Below, piece after piece: positions 54,833 through 63,218 of a stretch of 64,000 nt of DNA (position 1 is the first letter of the stretch; each line of letters begins with the position of its first letter). The notes under the pieces were generated by a model, which was given only the letters and a program-made list of their open reading frames with translations, searched no databases and was not told where the DNA came from. A program made the translations under genes and the position numbers. Location: assembly GCA_001971685.1 (NCBI GenBank), contig CP019326.1, forward strand, positions 1 through 64,000, given 5' to 3'. This DNA is from Halomonas sp. 1513. GTDB lineage: Bacteria; Pseudomonadota; Gammaproteobacteria; Pseudomonadales; Halomonadaceae.

Positions 54833-55966
54833 ATGCTACACACCATCAATTATTTAACCAAGATTGTTTTTGGCTCAGGGGCGGCTGCCTCGATGGCCAC
54901 AGAGCTTGATGGTCTTAACGTAAAGCAACCGCTTCTGATAACCGACCCAGGGTTAATTGAAAGTGGCGTCTTCCAACTCTTTCTGGAAAAGGCAGGATTC
55001 ACCGCCGCGACCCCTGTTTTCGCGGAGACGCCTTCCAACCCGACGGAACACGCTGTGCATGAAGCACTCGCCATGCTCCGACAGCATGACTGCGATGGCC
55101 TTGTCGCCGTGGGCGGCGGCTCGAGCATTGACTTAGCCAAGGGGGTGGCGCTGCTGGCGACGCATGCGCCGCCACTCCGCCAATACGCGGTGATCGACGG
55201 TGGGGCTTCCCGGATCACCGCTCAGGTATTACCTCTGATTGCCGTACCCACGACGGCAGGCACCGGGAGTGAAGTAGGACGAGGCTCGTTAATCTGCATG
55301 GATGACGAACACAAACTGGGCTTCATTTCTCCCTACCTGATCCCTTCGGTGGCGGTTTGCGACCCCGAAATGACCGCCTCGCTTCCCCAGTACCTCACAG
55401 CGGCAACGGGGATGGATGCCATAGCGCACTGCATCGAGACATACCTGAGCCCTCGTTTCAATCCGCCGGCCGAGGCCATCGCACTCGATGGGCTACAGCG
55501 TGCCATTCATCACATTGAGGAGGCCTCGGGACCTACACCGAGCATGGCCGCGCGCAGTGAGATGATGATGGCCGCTGTGGAGGGCGCCTTGGCGTTCCAG
55601 AAGGGGCTTGGGGCCGTGCACTCCCTGTCCCATGCCTTGGGTGGTTTCCAAGAGCTGCCCTTGCACCATGGCACCCTCAATGCCGTCCTGCTACCTACGG
55701 TATTGCGCTTCAATCAGTCTCATTGCGAAGAGAAATTCGCCACCCTGCGCACGGTCATGGGACTCCCTGCGGGTGACGACCTCGCGGTGTTTTTCGAAGG
55801 GCTGAATGAGAGACTCCATCTTCCCACACGCCTCTCGGCGCTTGGCGTGACGGCCGATCTGTTCGATCGGGTCTCTGCATGGGCCTGTGAAGATCACTCC
55901 ACACCGACCAACCCGCGGCCAGCGACGTTACAAGATTTTCGCGCGATGCTCGAAGAGGCGCTCTGA
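54833..55966 (+). CDS. Iron-containing alcohol dehydrogenase
   Basis: The 377-residue group III alcohol dehydrogenase has the NAD-binding motif AVGGGSSIDLAKGVALLA near residue 88. The metal ligands are in DPEMTASLPQYLTAATGMDA, MDAIAHCIETY, AVHSLSHALGG and LPLHHGTLNAV. TTAGTGSEVG is conserved. AGGAG lies seven to eight bases before ATG 54833. Members oxidise or reduce short alcohols, aldehydes or 4-hydroxy acids. The 139-base gap before it contains no gene; its AT-rich sequence has one TTAGAC half-site like those in the GntR operators. Confidence 0.88.
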   Translation: MLHTINYLTKIVFGSGAAASMATELDGLNVKQPLLITDPGLIESGVFQLFLEKAGFTAATPVFAETPSNPTEHAVHEALAMLRQHDCDGLVAVGGGSSIDLAKGVALLATHAPPLRQYAVIDGGASRITAQVLPLIAVPTTAGTGSEVGRGSLICMDDEHKLGFISPYLIPSVAVCDPEMTASLPQYLTAATGMDAIAHCIETYLSPRFNPPAEAIALDGLQRAIHHIEEASGPTPSMAARSEMMMAAVEGALAFQKGLGAVHSLSHALGGFQELPLHHGTLNAVLLPTVLRFNQSHCEEKFATLRTVMGLPAGDDLAVFFEGLNERLHLPTRLSALGVTADLFDRVSAWACEDHSTPTNPRPATLQDFRAMLEEAL

Positions 55967-56022
55967 TCCGACAGTGTTTTACCTAGCAGTTAAAGTTTCT
56001 AGTACAACTTGGTGAGATTACC

Positions 56023-57015
56023 ATGCGACTGATCCAATACCTCGACGAGGACCAACTGCGGGTGGCCTTGGTGGAAAACTCCGGCGCGGTGCGCCCCATC
56101 GATATCGACGGCGGCACCTATGCCCTGGCGCAAATCGCCATTGACTCCGGCCAGCCGCTCACCCGGGTCATCGAAGCGCGCCTCGGCGGGACGCTGGTCG
56201 ACTACCGGACGCTGGTCGACGAGCGGCGCCTGCTGCCGCCGCTGACCCATCCCGACCCGGCCCACTGCCTAGTCACCGGCACCGGCCTCACCCACCTGGG
56301 CAGCGCCGATACCCGCTCGGCGATGCACACCAAGACGCAAGTGAAGGAGGAGGAGCTGACCGACTCCATGCGCATGTTCAAGCTCGGCGTGGAGGGCGGC
56401 AAGCCCGCCCCCGGCGAGCCCGGTGCTCAGCCGGAGTGGTTCTACAAGGGCGACGGCGACTGCATCGTGGCCCCCGAAGCCGCGTTGCCGGTGCCTGCCT
56501 TCGCCGAGGACGCCGGCGAGGAGCCGGAGCTGGCCGGGCTCTACCTGGTCGGCGCCGACGGCACACCGTGGCGGGTCGGTTACGCCATTGGAAACGAATT
56601 CTCCGATCACGTCACCGAGCGCTTCAACTACCTGTGGCTGGCCCACTCCAAGTTGCGCGCCTGCAGTTTTGGCCCGGAGCTGTTGGTCGGCGAGCTGCCC
56701 GAGCACCTGGAGGGCGTCAGCCGTATCGTACGCGACGGCCAGACGCTGTGGCAGAAGCCGTTCCTCACCGGCGAGGCCAACATGGCGCACAGCCTGGCCA
56801 ACCTTGAGCACCACCACTTCAAGTACCCCAACTTCCGCCGCCCCGGCGACGTCCACGTGCACTTCTTCGGCACCGCGACGCTGAGCTTTGCCGACGGCAT
56901 CAAGACCCGCGATGGCGATCGCTTCGAGGTCGAGCTGCCCGCCTTCGGACGGCCGCTGCGCAATCCGCTGCGCTTCGAGACCGACTCCGTAGATGGCCAA
57001 GTTTCCCCCCTCTGA
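56023..57015 (+). CDS. araD1: AraD1/GguC-family protein (fumarylacetoacetate hydrolase-like fold)
   Basis: The 330-residue protein begins MRLIQYLDEDQLRVALVENS and has SADTRSAMHTKTQVKEEELT near residue 100, RVGYAIGNEFSDHVTERFNY near 185 and HFFGTATLSFADGIKTRDGD near 290, typical of the AraD1 group. Members near pentose or sugar-acid genes are regarded as 2-keto-3-deoxy-acid dehydratases or hydrolases that yield alpha-ketoglutarate semialdehyde. Pairing with the aldehyde dehydrogenase 12 bases downstream supports that. Its high GC contrasts with the genes just upstream. Confidence 0.78.
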   Translation: MRLIQYLDEDQLRVALVENSGAVRPIDIDGGTYALAQIAIDSGQPLTRVIEARLGGTLVDYRTLVDERRLLPPLTHPDPAHCLVTGTGLTHLGSADTRSAMHTKTQVKEEELTDSMRMFKLGVEGGKPAPGEPGAQPEWFYKGDGDCIVAPEAALPVPAFAEDAGEEPELAGLYLVGADGTPWRVGYAIGNEFSDHVTERFNYLWLAHSKLRACSFGPELLVGELPEHLEGVSRIVRDGQTLWQKPFLTGEANMAHSLANLEHHHFKYPNFRRPGDVHVHFFGTATLSFADGIKTRDGDRFEVELPAFGRPLRNPLRFETDSVDGQVSPL

Positions 57016-57027
57016 CAGGAGAGCCCT

Positions 57028-58605
57028 ATGAGCTTATCTGGACAACTCATCATCGGCCAGCAGGCCGTCAGCGGCGATCGCGCCGAGATCCGCGCCACCA
57101 ATCCCGCCACCGGCGAGGCCCTCGAGCCGGTCTATCGCGGTGGCGGCCAGGTCGAGGTCGCGCAGGCCTGCGAACTCGCCGAGGCGGCCTTCGACGCCTA
57201 CCGCGAGACCACGCTCGAGGAACGCGCGACCTTTCTCGAGACCATTGCCAGCGAGATCGAGGCGATCGGCGATGAGCTGACCCAGCGCGGCATGGCCGAG
57301 ACCGGCCTGCCCCAGGCACGCCTCGAGGGCGAGCGCGGCCGCACCTGCGGTCAGCTGCGCCTGTTCGCCTCGGTGGTGCGCGCCGGCGAGTGGCTCGACG
57401 TACGTCACGACCCGGCGCTGCCCGAGCGCGCGCCGATGCCCCGCGTCGACCTGCGCCAGCGGCATATCGCCCTGGGCCCGGTCGCCGTGTTCGGTGCCTC
57501 CAACTTCCCGCTGGCGTTCTCGGTGGCCGGCGGCGACACCGCCTCGGCACTGGCCGCCGGCTGCCCGGTGGTGGTCAAGGGCCACTCCGCCCACCCCGGC
57601 ACCTCGGAGCTGGTGGGCCGTGCCATCCAGCGCGCTGTCGCCAAGTGCCGCCTGCCCGAGGGCACCTTCTCGCTGCTGTTCGGCTCGGGGCGTGAGATCG
57701 GCCAGGCGCTGGTCAGCGACCCACGCATCCAGGCAGTGGGCTTTACCGGCTCGCGCAGCGGCGGTACCGCCTTGATGCAGACCGCCCAGGCTCGGCCACA
57801 GCCGATCCCGGTCTACGCCGAGATGAGCTCGATCAATCCGGTGTTCCTGCTGCCGGAAGCGCTCGCGGCGCGCGGTGTCGAGATCGCTGACGGCTTCGTG
57901 GGTTCCTTGAACATGGGCGCCGGCCAGTTCTGCACCAACCCCGGCCTGGTGCTGGGCGTCAAGGGCGAGGCGCTGGACGCCTTTATCCGTGCCGCCGGCG
58001 CAGCGGTCACGGCAAGCGCCGCCCAGACCATGCTCACCCCCGGCATTCACGGCGCCTATGCCGACGGCCTGGGCGCGCTTGCCGGTAACGCCAAGGTGCG
58101 TGAAATCGCCCGCGGCGCATCGGGTGATGGCCCGCATCAGTGCCAGACCGGGCTGTTCGTGGCTAGCGCCGCGGACTTCCTCGCCGACGAGGCGCTACAG
58201 GCCGAGGTCTTCGGTGCCACCTCGCTGGTGATCGAGTGCGCCGACCAGGCCGAGATGCAGCGCGTGGCCAAGGGCCTGGAGGGGCAGCTGACCGTCACCC
58301 TACAGATGGACGATGGCGACCTGGCCGCCGCCAAGGCGCTGCTGCCGATCCTCGAACGCAAGGCCGGGCGGATCCTCGCCAACGGCTGGCCCACCGGGGT
58401 CGAGGTATGCCACGCCATGGTCCACGGCGGCCCTTATCCGGCGACGTCGGATGCCCGCACCACCTCGGTGGGCAGCGCCGCGATCCAGCGCTTCCTGCGC
58501 CCGGTGTGCTACCAGGCGCTGCCGGAAGGGCTACTGCCCGAGGCGCTCAAGGACGGCAACCCACTGGGCGTGTCACGGCTGGTGGACGGCAAGCGCGAAG
58601 CGTGA
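57028..58605 (+). CDS. NADP-dependent aldehyde dehydrogenase, alpha-ketoglutarate semialdehyde type
   Basis: The 525-residue enzyme has the cofactor and active-site motifs [20 protein letters not shown] near residue 150 and [31 protein letters not shown] follows near 235, the general-base Glu is in [14 protein letters not shown] near 265 and the catalytic Cys in [15 protein letters not shown] near 300. This pattern is that of 2,5-dioxovalerate (alpha-ketoglutarate semialdehyde) dehydrogenases, which deliver 2-oxoglutarate from pentose, hydroxyproline or hexarate breakdown. It is the last gene before a strong terminator. Confidence 0.88.
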   Translation: MSLSGQLIIGQQAVSGDRAEIRATNPATGEALEPVYRGGGQVEVAQACELAEAAFDAYRETTLEERATFLETIASEIEAIGDELTQRGMAETGLPQARLEGERGRTCGQLRLFASVVRAGEWLDVRHDPALPERAPMPRVDLRQRHIALGPVAVFGASNFPLAFSVAGGDTASALAAGCPVVVKGHSAHPGTSELVGRAIQRAVAKCRLPEGTFSLLFGSGREIGQALVSDPRIQAVGFTGSRSGGTALMQTAQARPQPIPVYAEMSSINPVFLLPEALAARGVEIADGFVGSLNMGAGQFCTNPGLVLGVKGEALDAFIRAAGAAVTASAAQTMLTPGIHGAYADGLGALAGNAKVREIARGASGDGPHQCQTGLFVASAADFLADEALQAEVFGATSLVIECADQAEMQRVAKGLEGQLTVTLQMDDGDLAAAKALLPILERKAGRILANGWPTGVEVCHAMVHGGPYPATSDARTTSVGSAAIQRFLRPVCYQALPEGLLPEALKDGNPLGVSRLVDGKREA

Positions 58606-58672
58606 TGCAAGACGCAACAGTGTAAGAACCTGGGCGATGCGCCCGTGTGAGGCAAGCAAGTGAGACCTTTAT

Positions 58673-58697
58673 AGCGGCCTGCGGGCCGCTTTTTTTG
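58673..58697 (+). terminator. Rho-independent terminator after the catabolic island
   Basis: AGCGGCC (58673-58679) pairs with GGCCGCT (58684-58690) and is followed by six more T. It marks the end of the AraD1-aldehyde dehydrogenase transcript. Confidence 0.92.
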
Positions 58698-58797
58698 ATC
58701 GCTCTTTGCCGCCCGCGGCATTGCCACGACATAATGGCGACCACTTTGCTGTTTACTTGGATATACCCCTATGCCACGCCCGCCTCGGGAGCCCCCC

Positions 58798-59478
58798 ATG
58801 TCGTCCGCTGCTGTTTCTCCTACACCCCTGGCCCGCGTTGGCGAGGTGGCTTACCTGGAGGTGGTCACGGTCAATGCCACCGGGGCCTTCCTGGCCTGGG
58901 GCCAGCCGAAGGACCTGCTGTTGCCGTTCGGTGAGCAGCGTTTCCGCCCCGACGTCGGCAAGCGGGTGCTGGTGGTGATCTATCAGGATCAGCAGGGACG
59001 GCCGGTGGCCTCGCAGCGCCTCGACCGCTTTATCGTCGACGCTGCCGAGGGCCTGGCCGCGGGGGACGAGGTGACGCTGATCACCGAGGATCGCACCGAC
59101 CTGGGCGTCAAGGCGGTGGTCAATCACCGCTACTGGGGGCTGCTCTACCACGACGACCTGCCGCGCGCGCTGCGCCGCGGCCAGCGGCTGACCGGCTACG
59201 TCAAGCGGGTGCGCGACGACGGCCGCCTCGATCTGTCGCTGCTGCCGCCCGGTGCAGCCAAGCTTGACGTGGTCGGCGAGGCGGTGCTCAAGGCGCTACG
59301 CGAGAGCGGTGGCTACCTGGCGCTGGCCGACAAGAGCCCGGCTGCGGAGATCAAGGCGCGCCTCGGGGTCAGCAAGAGCGCCTTCAAGCAGGCCATCGGG
59401 CGGCTCTACAAGCGTCGCTTGATCGTCATCGAGGAGGGCGGTATTCGCCTGGTGCCGGGCAGTCACGAGGGCCGCTGA
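58798..59478 (+). CDS. CvfB/YitL-like S1-domain RNA-binding protein
   Basis: The 226-residue protein has an S1-like OB fold at the start (VAYLEVVTVNATGAFLAWGQ; DLLLPFGEQRFRPDVGKRV), a second OB-like segment (AVVNHRYWGLLYHDDLP; RRGQRLTGYVKRVRDDGRLD) and a C-terminal winged helix (ALADKSPAAEIKARLGVSKS; AIGRLYKRRLIVIEEGGI). CvfB relatives bind RNA and affect virulence gene expression in Gram-positives; the role here is unknown. ATG 58798 has GGGAG six bases upstream; ATG 58771 is an alternative. Confidence 0.85.
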   Translation: MSSAAVSPTPLARVGEVAYLEVVTVNATGAFLAWGQPKDLLLPFGEQRFRPDVGKRVLVVIYQDQQGRPVASQRLDRFIVDAAEGLAAGDEVTLITEDRTDLGVKAVVNHRYWGLLYHDDLPRALRRGQRLTGYVKRVRDDGRLDLSLLPPGAAKLDVVGEAVLKALRESGGYLALADKSPAAEIKARLGVSKSAFKQAIGRLYKRRLIVIEEGGIRLVPGSHEGR

Positions 59479-59572
59479 CGCCAGGCTGACGGCTAGCGCC
59501 GTGGCGTGGCCATTGGCGATAGGCTGGGTCATACTGCGCGCATCGTTAGTCGAACCGATGGATACTGTCTCG

Positions 59573-60529
59573 ATGAGCAAACGCGCACTCAGGATTGGCG
59601 TGGTGATGGACCCCATCGCCGATATCGCCTACAAGAAAGACACCACCATGGCCATGCTGTGGGCGATCCAGGATCGCGGCTGGTCGCTGTCTTACATGCA
59701 GCAGGAGGACCTGTTCCTGCAGGATGGCCGCGCCTATGCCCGGCAGTCCGAGCTCGAGGTGCACCGCGACCCCCAGCACTGGTATGACCTGGGCGCGCCA
59801 GCCGCGCGGCCGCTGGCCGAGCTCGACGTGATCCTGATGCGCAAGGACCCGCCGGTGGACGCGCACTTCCTCAATGCCGTACACCTGCTGGGCTTCGCCG
59901 AGCGCGAGGGCGTGCTGGTGGTCAATCCGACCCGCGCGCTGCTGGAGTGCAACGAAAAGCTGTTCGCCCAGCAGTTCCCGCAGTGCTGCACGCCGACCCT
60001 GGTGTCGTGCAGCGAGCCGGTGCTGCGCGCCTTCCACGCCGAGCATGGCGATGTGATCTTCAAGCCCCTCGACGGCATGGGCGGCAGCGGCATCTTCCAC
60101 GTGCAGTCCGAGGGCCGCAATCTCGGCGCCATCATCGAAACCCTCACCGAGCGCGGCCAGCGCCAGATCATGGCCCAGCGCTATATCCCCGAGATCCGCG
60201 ACGGCGACACCCGCATCCTGCTGGTCGACGGCGAGCCGGTACCCTTCGGGCTGGCGCGGGTGCCGATGGCCGGCGAGACCCGCGGCAACCTGGCCGCCGG
60301 CGGCACCGGCATCAGCCGCGAGCTGACCGCACGCGATCACTGGTTGATCGAGCAGGTTCAGCCCATGATTCGCGACAAGGGGCTGCTGTTCGTCGGCCTC
60401 GATGTGATCGGCGACTACATCACCGAGATCAACGTCACCAGCCCGACCTGCGTGCGCGAGATCGACGACCAGCGCGGCACCGATATCGCCGGGATGCTGC
60501 TGGACGCCATCGCGCGGCGGCTCGGCTGA
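59573..60529 (+). CDS. gshB: Glutathione synthetase
   Basis: GshB joins gamma-glutamylcysteine and glycine with ATP. The 318-residue ATP-grasp protein begins MSKRALRIGVVMDPIADIAY, has IFKPLDGMGGSGIFHVQSEG near residue 160, DGDTRILLVDGEPVPFGLAR and the metal-binding end VIGDYITEINVTSPTCVREI. ATG 59573 fits the family; the open frame starts at 59501. It leads a gshB-tonB-algH-ruvX unit seen in many gammaproteobacteria. Confidence 0.96.
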   Translation: MSKRALRIGVVMDPIADIAYKKDTTMAMLWAIQDRGWSLSYMQQEDLFLQDGRAYARQSELEVHRDPQHWYDLGAPAARPLAELDVILMRKDPPVDAHFLNAVHLLGFAEREGVLVVNPTRALLECNEKLFAQQFPQCCTPTLVSCSEPVLRAFHAEHGDVIFKPLDGMGGSGIFHVQSEGRNLGAIIETLTERGQRQIMAQRYIPEIRDGDTRILLVDGEPVPFGLARVPMAGETRGNLAAGGTGISRELTARDHWLIEQVQPMIRDKGLLFVGLDVIGDYITEINVTSPTCVREIDDQRGTDIAGMLLDAIARRLG

Positions 60530-60539
60530 GGCGGCCCAC

Positions 60540-61427
60540 ATGGCCAGCGTCGGCGATGCCATCGACTACGCGCCGGTCACCCGCGGCTACCGGCGCTGGC
60601 TGGCCTGGGCGCTGGCGATCGTGCTGCACCTGGCGATCCTGGGAGTGGTGGCGAGCTGGACGCTGAGTCCTCAGGTGGCGCCGCGGGCGAGTATCGACGT
60701 GGTGCTGGTCAGCCAGCCCGCTCAGCAAGCGGTGGACAGCGACAGCATCGCCGAGGCCGACCAGCAGGCGCGCGGCGACAGCGAGGCCAGTGCGGCGGCG
60801 GCCCGCCTGTCTGCCGCCGACCAGGCCCTGACCGCGCCCGCCGCCGAGGCCGGAGAGCTGACCCCCGACCTGTCTGCCGCGCCGACGGCGCCGCTGGCGG
60901 CGGTGGTCAGCGCCAGCCAGGGCGAGCCGAGCCCGACCCGCGTCGACCCGGCGCTGGCGCAAGTGCCGGCCCTGGCCGACCCGCGCCCTGAGGCGCAAGC
61001 CGGGGCGCGCGACAGCCGTGACCCGCTCGGCCAGGCGGCGCTCAGCCTGCGGCAGCAGGGCGAGGCCGCTACGCTGGCCGCCGAGCAGCCCGGAGAGGCA
61101 CGCCAGGCTGCCCGCGCGGCCGCCGAGGCGCGCTATATCGAGGCCTGGACGCGGCGTATCGAGACCTACGGCAACCGTGACTATCCGGCCCCGCCACACC
61201 TCGACGGTGAGCTGCGCATCCGCGTGGTGATCGGCCGCGACGGTCAGCTCCGCCAGGCAGAGGTGGTACAATCATCGTCACATCCCGAACTCGACCGGGT
61301 GGCGCTGGCCACCGTGCACGGTGCGGCCCCCTACCCGCCCTTCGAAGAGGCACTGGGGGAGCTCGATAGCCTGTCGATCACCCGCGTCTGGCGTTTCGGG
61401 AAAGGCAATCATATCGGCGTGCAATGA
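60540..61427 (+). CDS. TonB-like energy transducer
   Basis: The 295-residue protein has one N-terminal membrane helix (LAWALAIVLHLAILGVVASW, about residues 21-40) and a long alanine-, glutamine- and acid-rich periplasmic linker. The C-terminal TonB domain contains YIEAWTRRIETYGNRDYPAP and LRIRVVIGRDGQLRQAEVVQ, then HGAAPYPPFEEALGEL. The linker has few proline repeats compared with enteric TonB. It would couple the ExbBD proton gradient to outer-membrane receptors, or act as a TonB-family protein for another partner. Confidence 0.85.
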   Translation: MASVGDAIDYAPVTRGYRRWLAWALAIVLHLAILGVVASWTLSPQVAPRASIDVVLVSQPAQQAVDSDSIAEADQQARGDSEASAAAARLSAADQALTAPAAEAGELTPDLSAAPTAPLAAVVSASQGEPSPTRVDPALAQVPALADPRPEAQAGARDSRDPLGQAALSLRQQGEAATLAAEQPGEARQAARAAAEARYIEAWTRRIETYGNRDYPAPPHLDGELRIRVVIGRDGQLRQAEVVQSSSHPELDRVALATVHGAAPYPPFEEALGELDSLSITRVWRFGKGNHIGVQ

Positions 61428-61457
61428 GGGCAGGACCGCCCCGCGCCCGGGAGGCCC

Positions 61458-62015
61458 ATGCAAAGCTTGAAACACCATTTTTTGCTGGCGATGCCTCATC
61501 TCGAGGACGCCAATTTCGCCGGTAGCCTGAGTTACCTGTGCGACCACGATGACAACGGCACCATGGGGGTGATCGTCAATCGCCCCCTCGACCTGACCCT
61601 CGACGCCCTGTTCGAGCAGCTCGACCTGGGCGGCGATGACAGCCCGCACTGCGATGCGCCGGTCTACTACGGCGGCCCGGTGCACAAGGATCGCGGCTTC
61701 ATCCTGCACCGCGGCACGGCCGCTGCCTGGGACTCCAGCATCCAGGTTGCCGAGGATATCGCCCTTACCACCTCCATGGACATGCTCCAGGCGCTGGCCG
61801 CTGGCCGCGGCCCCGAGCAGTTCCTGGTCTGCCTGGGGTGTGCCGGCTGGGAGGCCGGCCAGCTCGAGGGCGAGCTCATGGAGAACGCCTGGCTGACCGT
61901 GGAGGGCAGCGCACAGATTCTCTTCGACACCCCGCCCGAGCAGCGCCTTCAGGCCGCCGCCGGCAGCCTCGGCGTGGATCTCAACCTGATGAGTCGCGAG
62001 GCGGGTCACTCATGA
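61458..62015 (+). CDS. algH: UPF0301 family protein AlgH/YqgE
   Basis: The 185-residue protein begins MQSLKHHFLLAMPHLEDANF and has GTMGVIVNRPLDLTLDALFE near residue 33, YYGGPVHKDRGFILH and CLGCAGWEAGQLEGELMENA-W near 118, all diagnostic of the family. AlgH has been linked to alginate control in Pseudomonas, but its biochemical role is not settled. It sits between tonB and ruvX in the conserved order. Confidence 0.93.
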   Translation: MQSLKHHFLLAMPHLEDANFAGSLSYLCDHDDNGTMGVIVNRPLDLTLDALFEQLDLGGDDSPHCDAPVYYGGPVHKDRGFILHRGTAAAWDSSIQVAEDIALTTSMDMLQALAAGRGPEQFLVCLGCAGWEAGQLEGELMENAWLTVEGSAQILFDTPPEQRLQAAAGSLGVDLNLMSREAGHS

Positions 62016-62031
62016 GACTCGGGCGCGGCTG

Positions 62032-62472
62032 ATGGGCAAGGCCGGTGAACGCCTGATCCTGGCCTTCGACTTCGGCACTCGGCGGATCGGCGTGGCGGTG
62101 GGCAACGAGCTGCTGGCCAGCGCGCGCCAGCTCGAGCCGCTGAGTGCCCGCGACGGTATTCCCGACTGGGCGGTCGTCTCGCGGCTGGTCGACGAGTGGC
62201 GCCCCGACCTGTTCGTGGTCGGGCTGCCGCTGACCCGCGACGGCGACGAGCAGGAGATGAGCGTGCGGGCGCGCAAATTCGGCAAGCGCCTGTTCGGTCG
62301 CTACGGGGTTCCCTGCGAGATGGTCGACGAGCGTGGCTCGACCCGGGAGGCCAAGGCCATTGCCAAGGAGGCGGGGCACCGCGGCAATTACCGTGACGAC
62401 AGCGTCGATGGGATTGCCGCGGTGCTGATCCTGGAGGGCTGGTTCGCCCGCCAGGAAGGATTACTCGGCTAG
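62032..62472 (+). CDS. ruvX: Holliday junction resolvase-like protein RuvX (YqgF)
   Basis: The 146-residue RNase H-fold protein has the first acidic site in LILAFDFGTRRIGVAVGNEL, the middle LFVVGLPLTRDGDEQEMSVR and the late VDERGSTREAKA and GNYRDDSVDGIAAVLIL. The family is implicated in 16S rRNA 5'-end processing and possibly junction resolution. The stop overlaps the end of the convergent membrane-protein gene by four bases. Confidence 0.94.
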   Translation: MGKAGERLILAFDFGTRRIGVAVGNELLASARQLEPLSARDGIPDWAVVSRLVDEWRPDLFVVGLPLTRDGDEQEMSVRARKFGKRLFGRYGVPCEMVDERGSTREAKAIAKEAGHRGNYRDDSVDGIAAVLILEGWFARQEGLLG

Positions 62473-63110
62473 TCGCTGCCGACGCCGGTGTTCTGCTTGG
62501 CGATATCGTCGGCGGTGATGCAGGTGTACTTCTCGATGAAGAACGCCAGGGTCGCCGGATGGCTGAAGCGCTCCTCGAACTGCTCGACCTCGCCGCCGTG
62601 CTCGCGGCGCACCCGCACGCTGTAGTGGTTGCCCTCACGGCCCACGGTGACGCTGGCCTTGCGCTTGTCGTTGACGTTCTCCGCGCTCAGCGGTGACTGG
62701 CGCTTGAGCAGCGTCTCGAGCGTCTTGCCGCCCTCGACGTCCTCCTCGGAGGCCCACAGCGCCTGGTCACGGTTGCCGTAGTGGAACAGGATCACCACCA
62801 GCAGGGCCGAGAATACCGCGCTGATCAGCATCCAGGTGATGTCGGTCTTCGACAGGCCCGCGGTCAGTACCATGACCACCTGCAGCACCACGGCAATCGC
62901 CAGTATTCCCGCCAGCGGCCGCCAGATCCGCGGGTTCATGAAACCGCGTCCCAGGGTATAGCCCCACAGGCCGACCACGGCCAGTGCGCCAATGCCAAGC
63001 TGTACGATCGACACGGCCGAGCCGCCGCCCATCAGCAGCGCCAAGGCGCCGATGGCAATCAGCAGGCTATAGAAGGCTCCCAGTGAGAGGTAGGCGGTGT
63101 GCATGTTCAT
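62469..63110 (-). CDS. Membrane protein of unknown function with four predicted helices
   Basis: The 213-residue protein starts at ATG 63110 (ATG 63104 is possible). It has four hydrophobic segments within about residues 6-125, for example FYSLLIAIGALALLMGGG and WMLISAVFSALLVVILFHYG. A soluble, charged C-terminal domain of about 85 residues follows, containing ASVTVGREGNHYSVRVRREH. I do not recognise the family. It occupies the position where pyrR stands in pseudomonads. The end overlaps ruvX by four bases. Confidence 0.75.
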   Translation of the reverse strand: MNMHTAYLSLGAFYSLLIAIGALALLMGGGSAVSIVQLGIGALAVVGLWGYTLGRGFMNPRIWRPLAGILAIAVVLQVVMVLTAGLSKTDITWMLISAVFSALLVVILFHYGNRDQALWASEEDVEGGKTLETLLKRQSPLSAENVNDKRKASVTVGREGNHYSVRVRREHGGEVEQFEERFSHPATLAFFIEKYTCITADDIAKQNTGVGSD

Positions 63111-63218
63111 GGGCGATATGACTCCTCGACAGTACGCATGATTGTTGTTGGTGGACGATGCCAGGCCGATATTCGCAGTCTCGCACATTCCACGGCGTTC
63201 GGCAGCCTATCCCATCGG

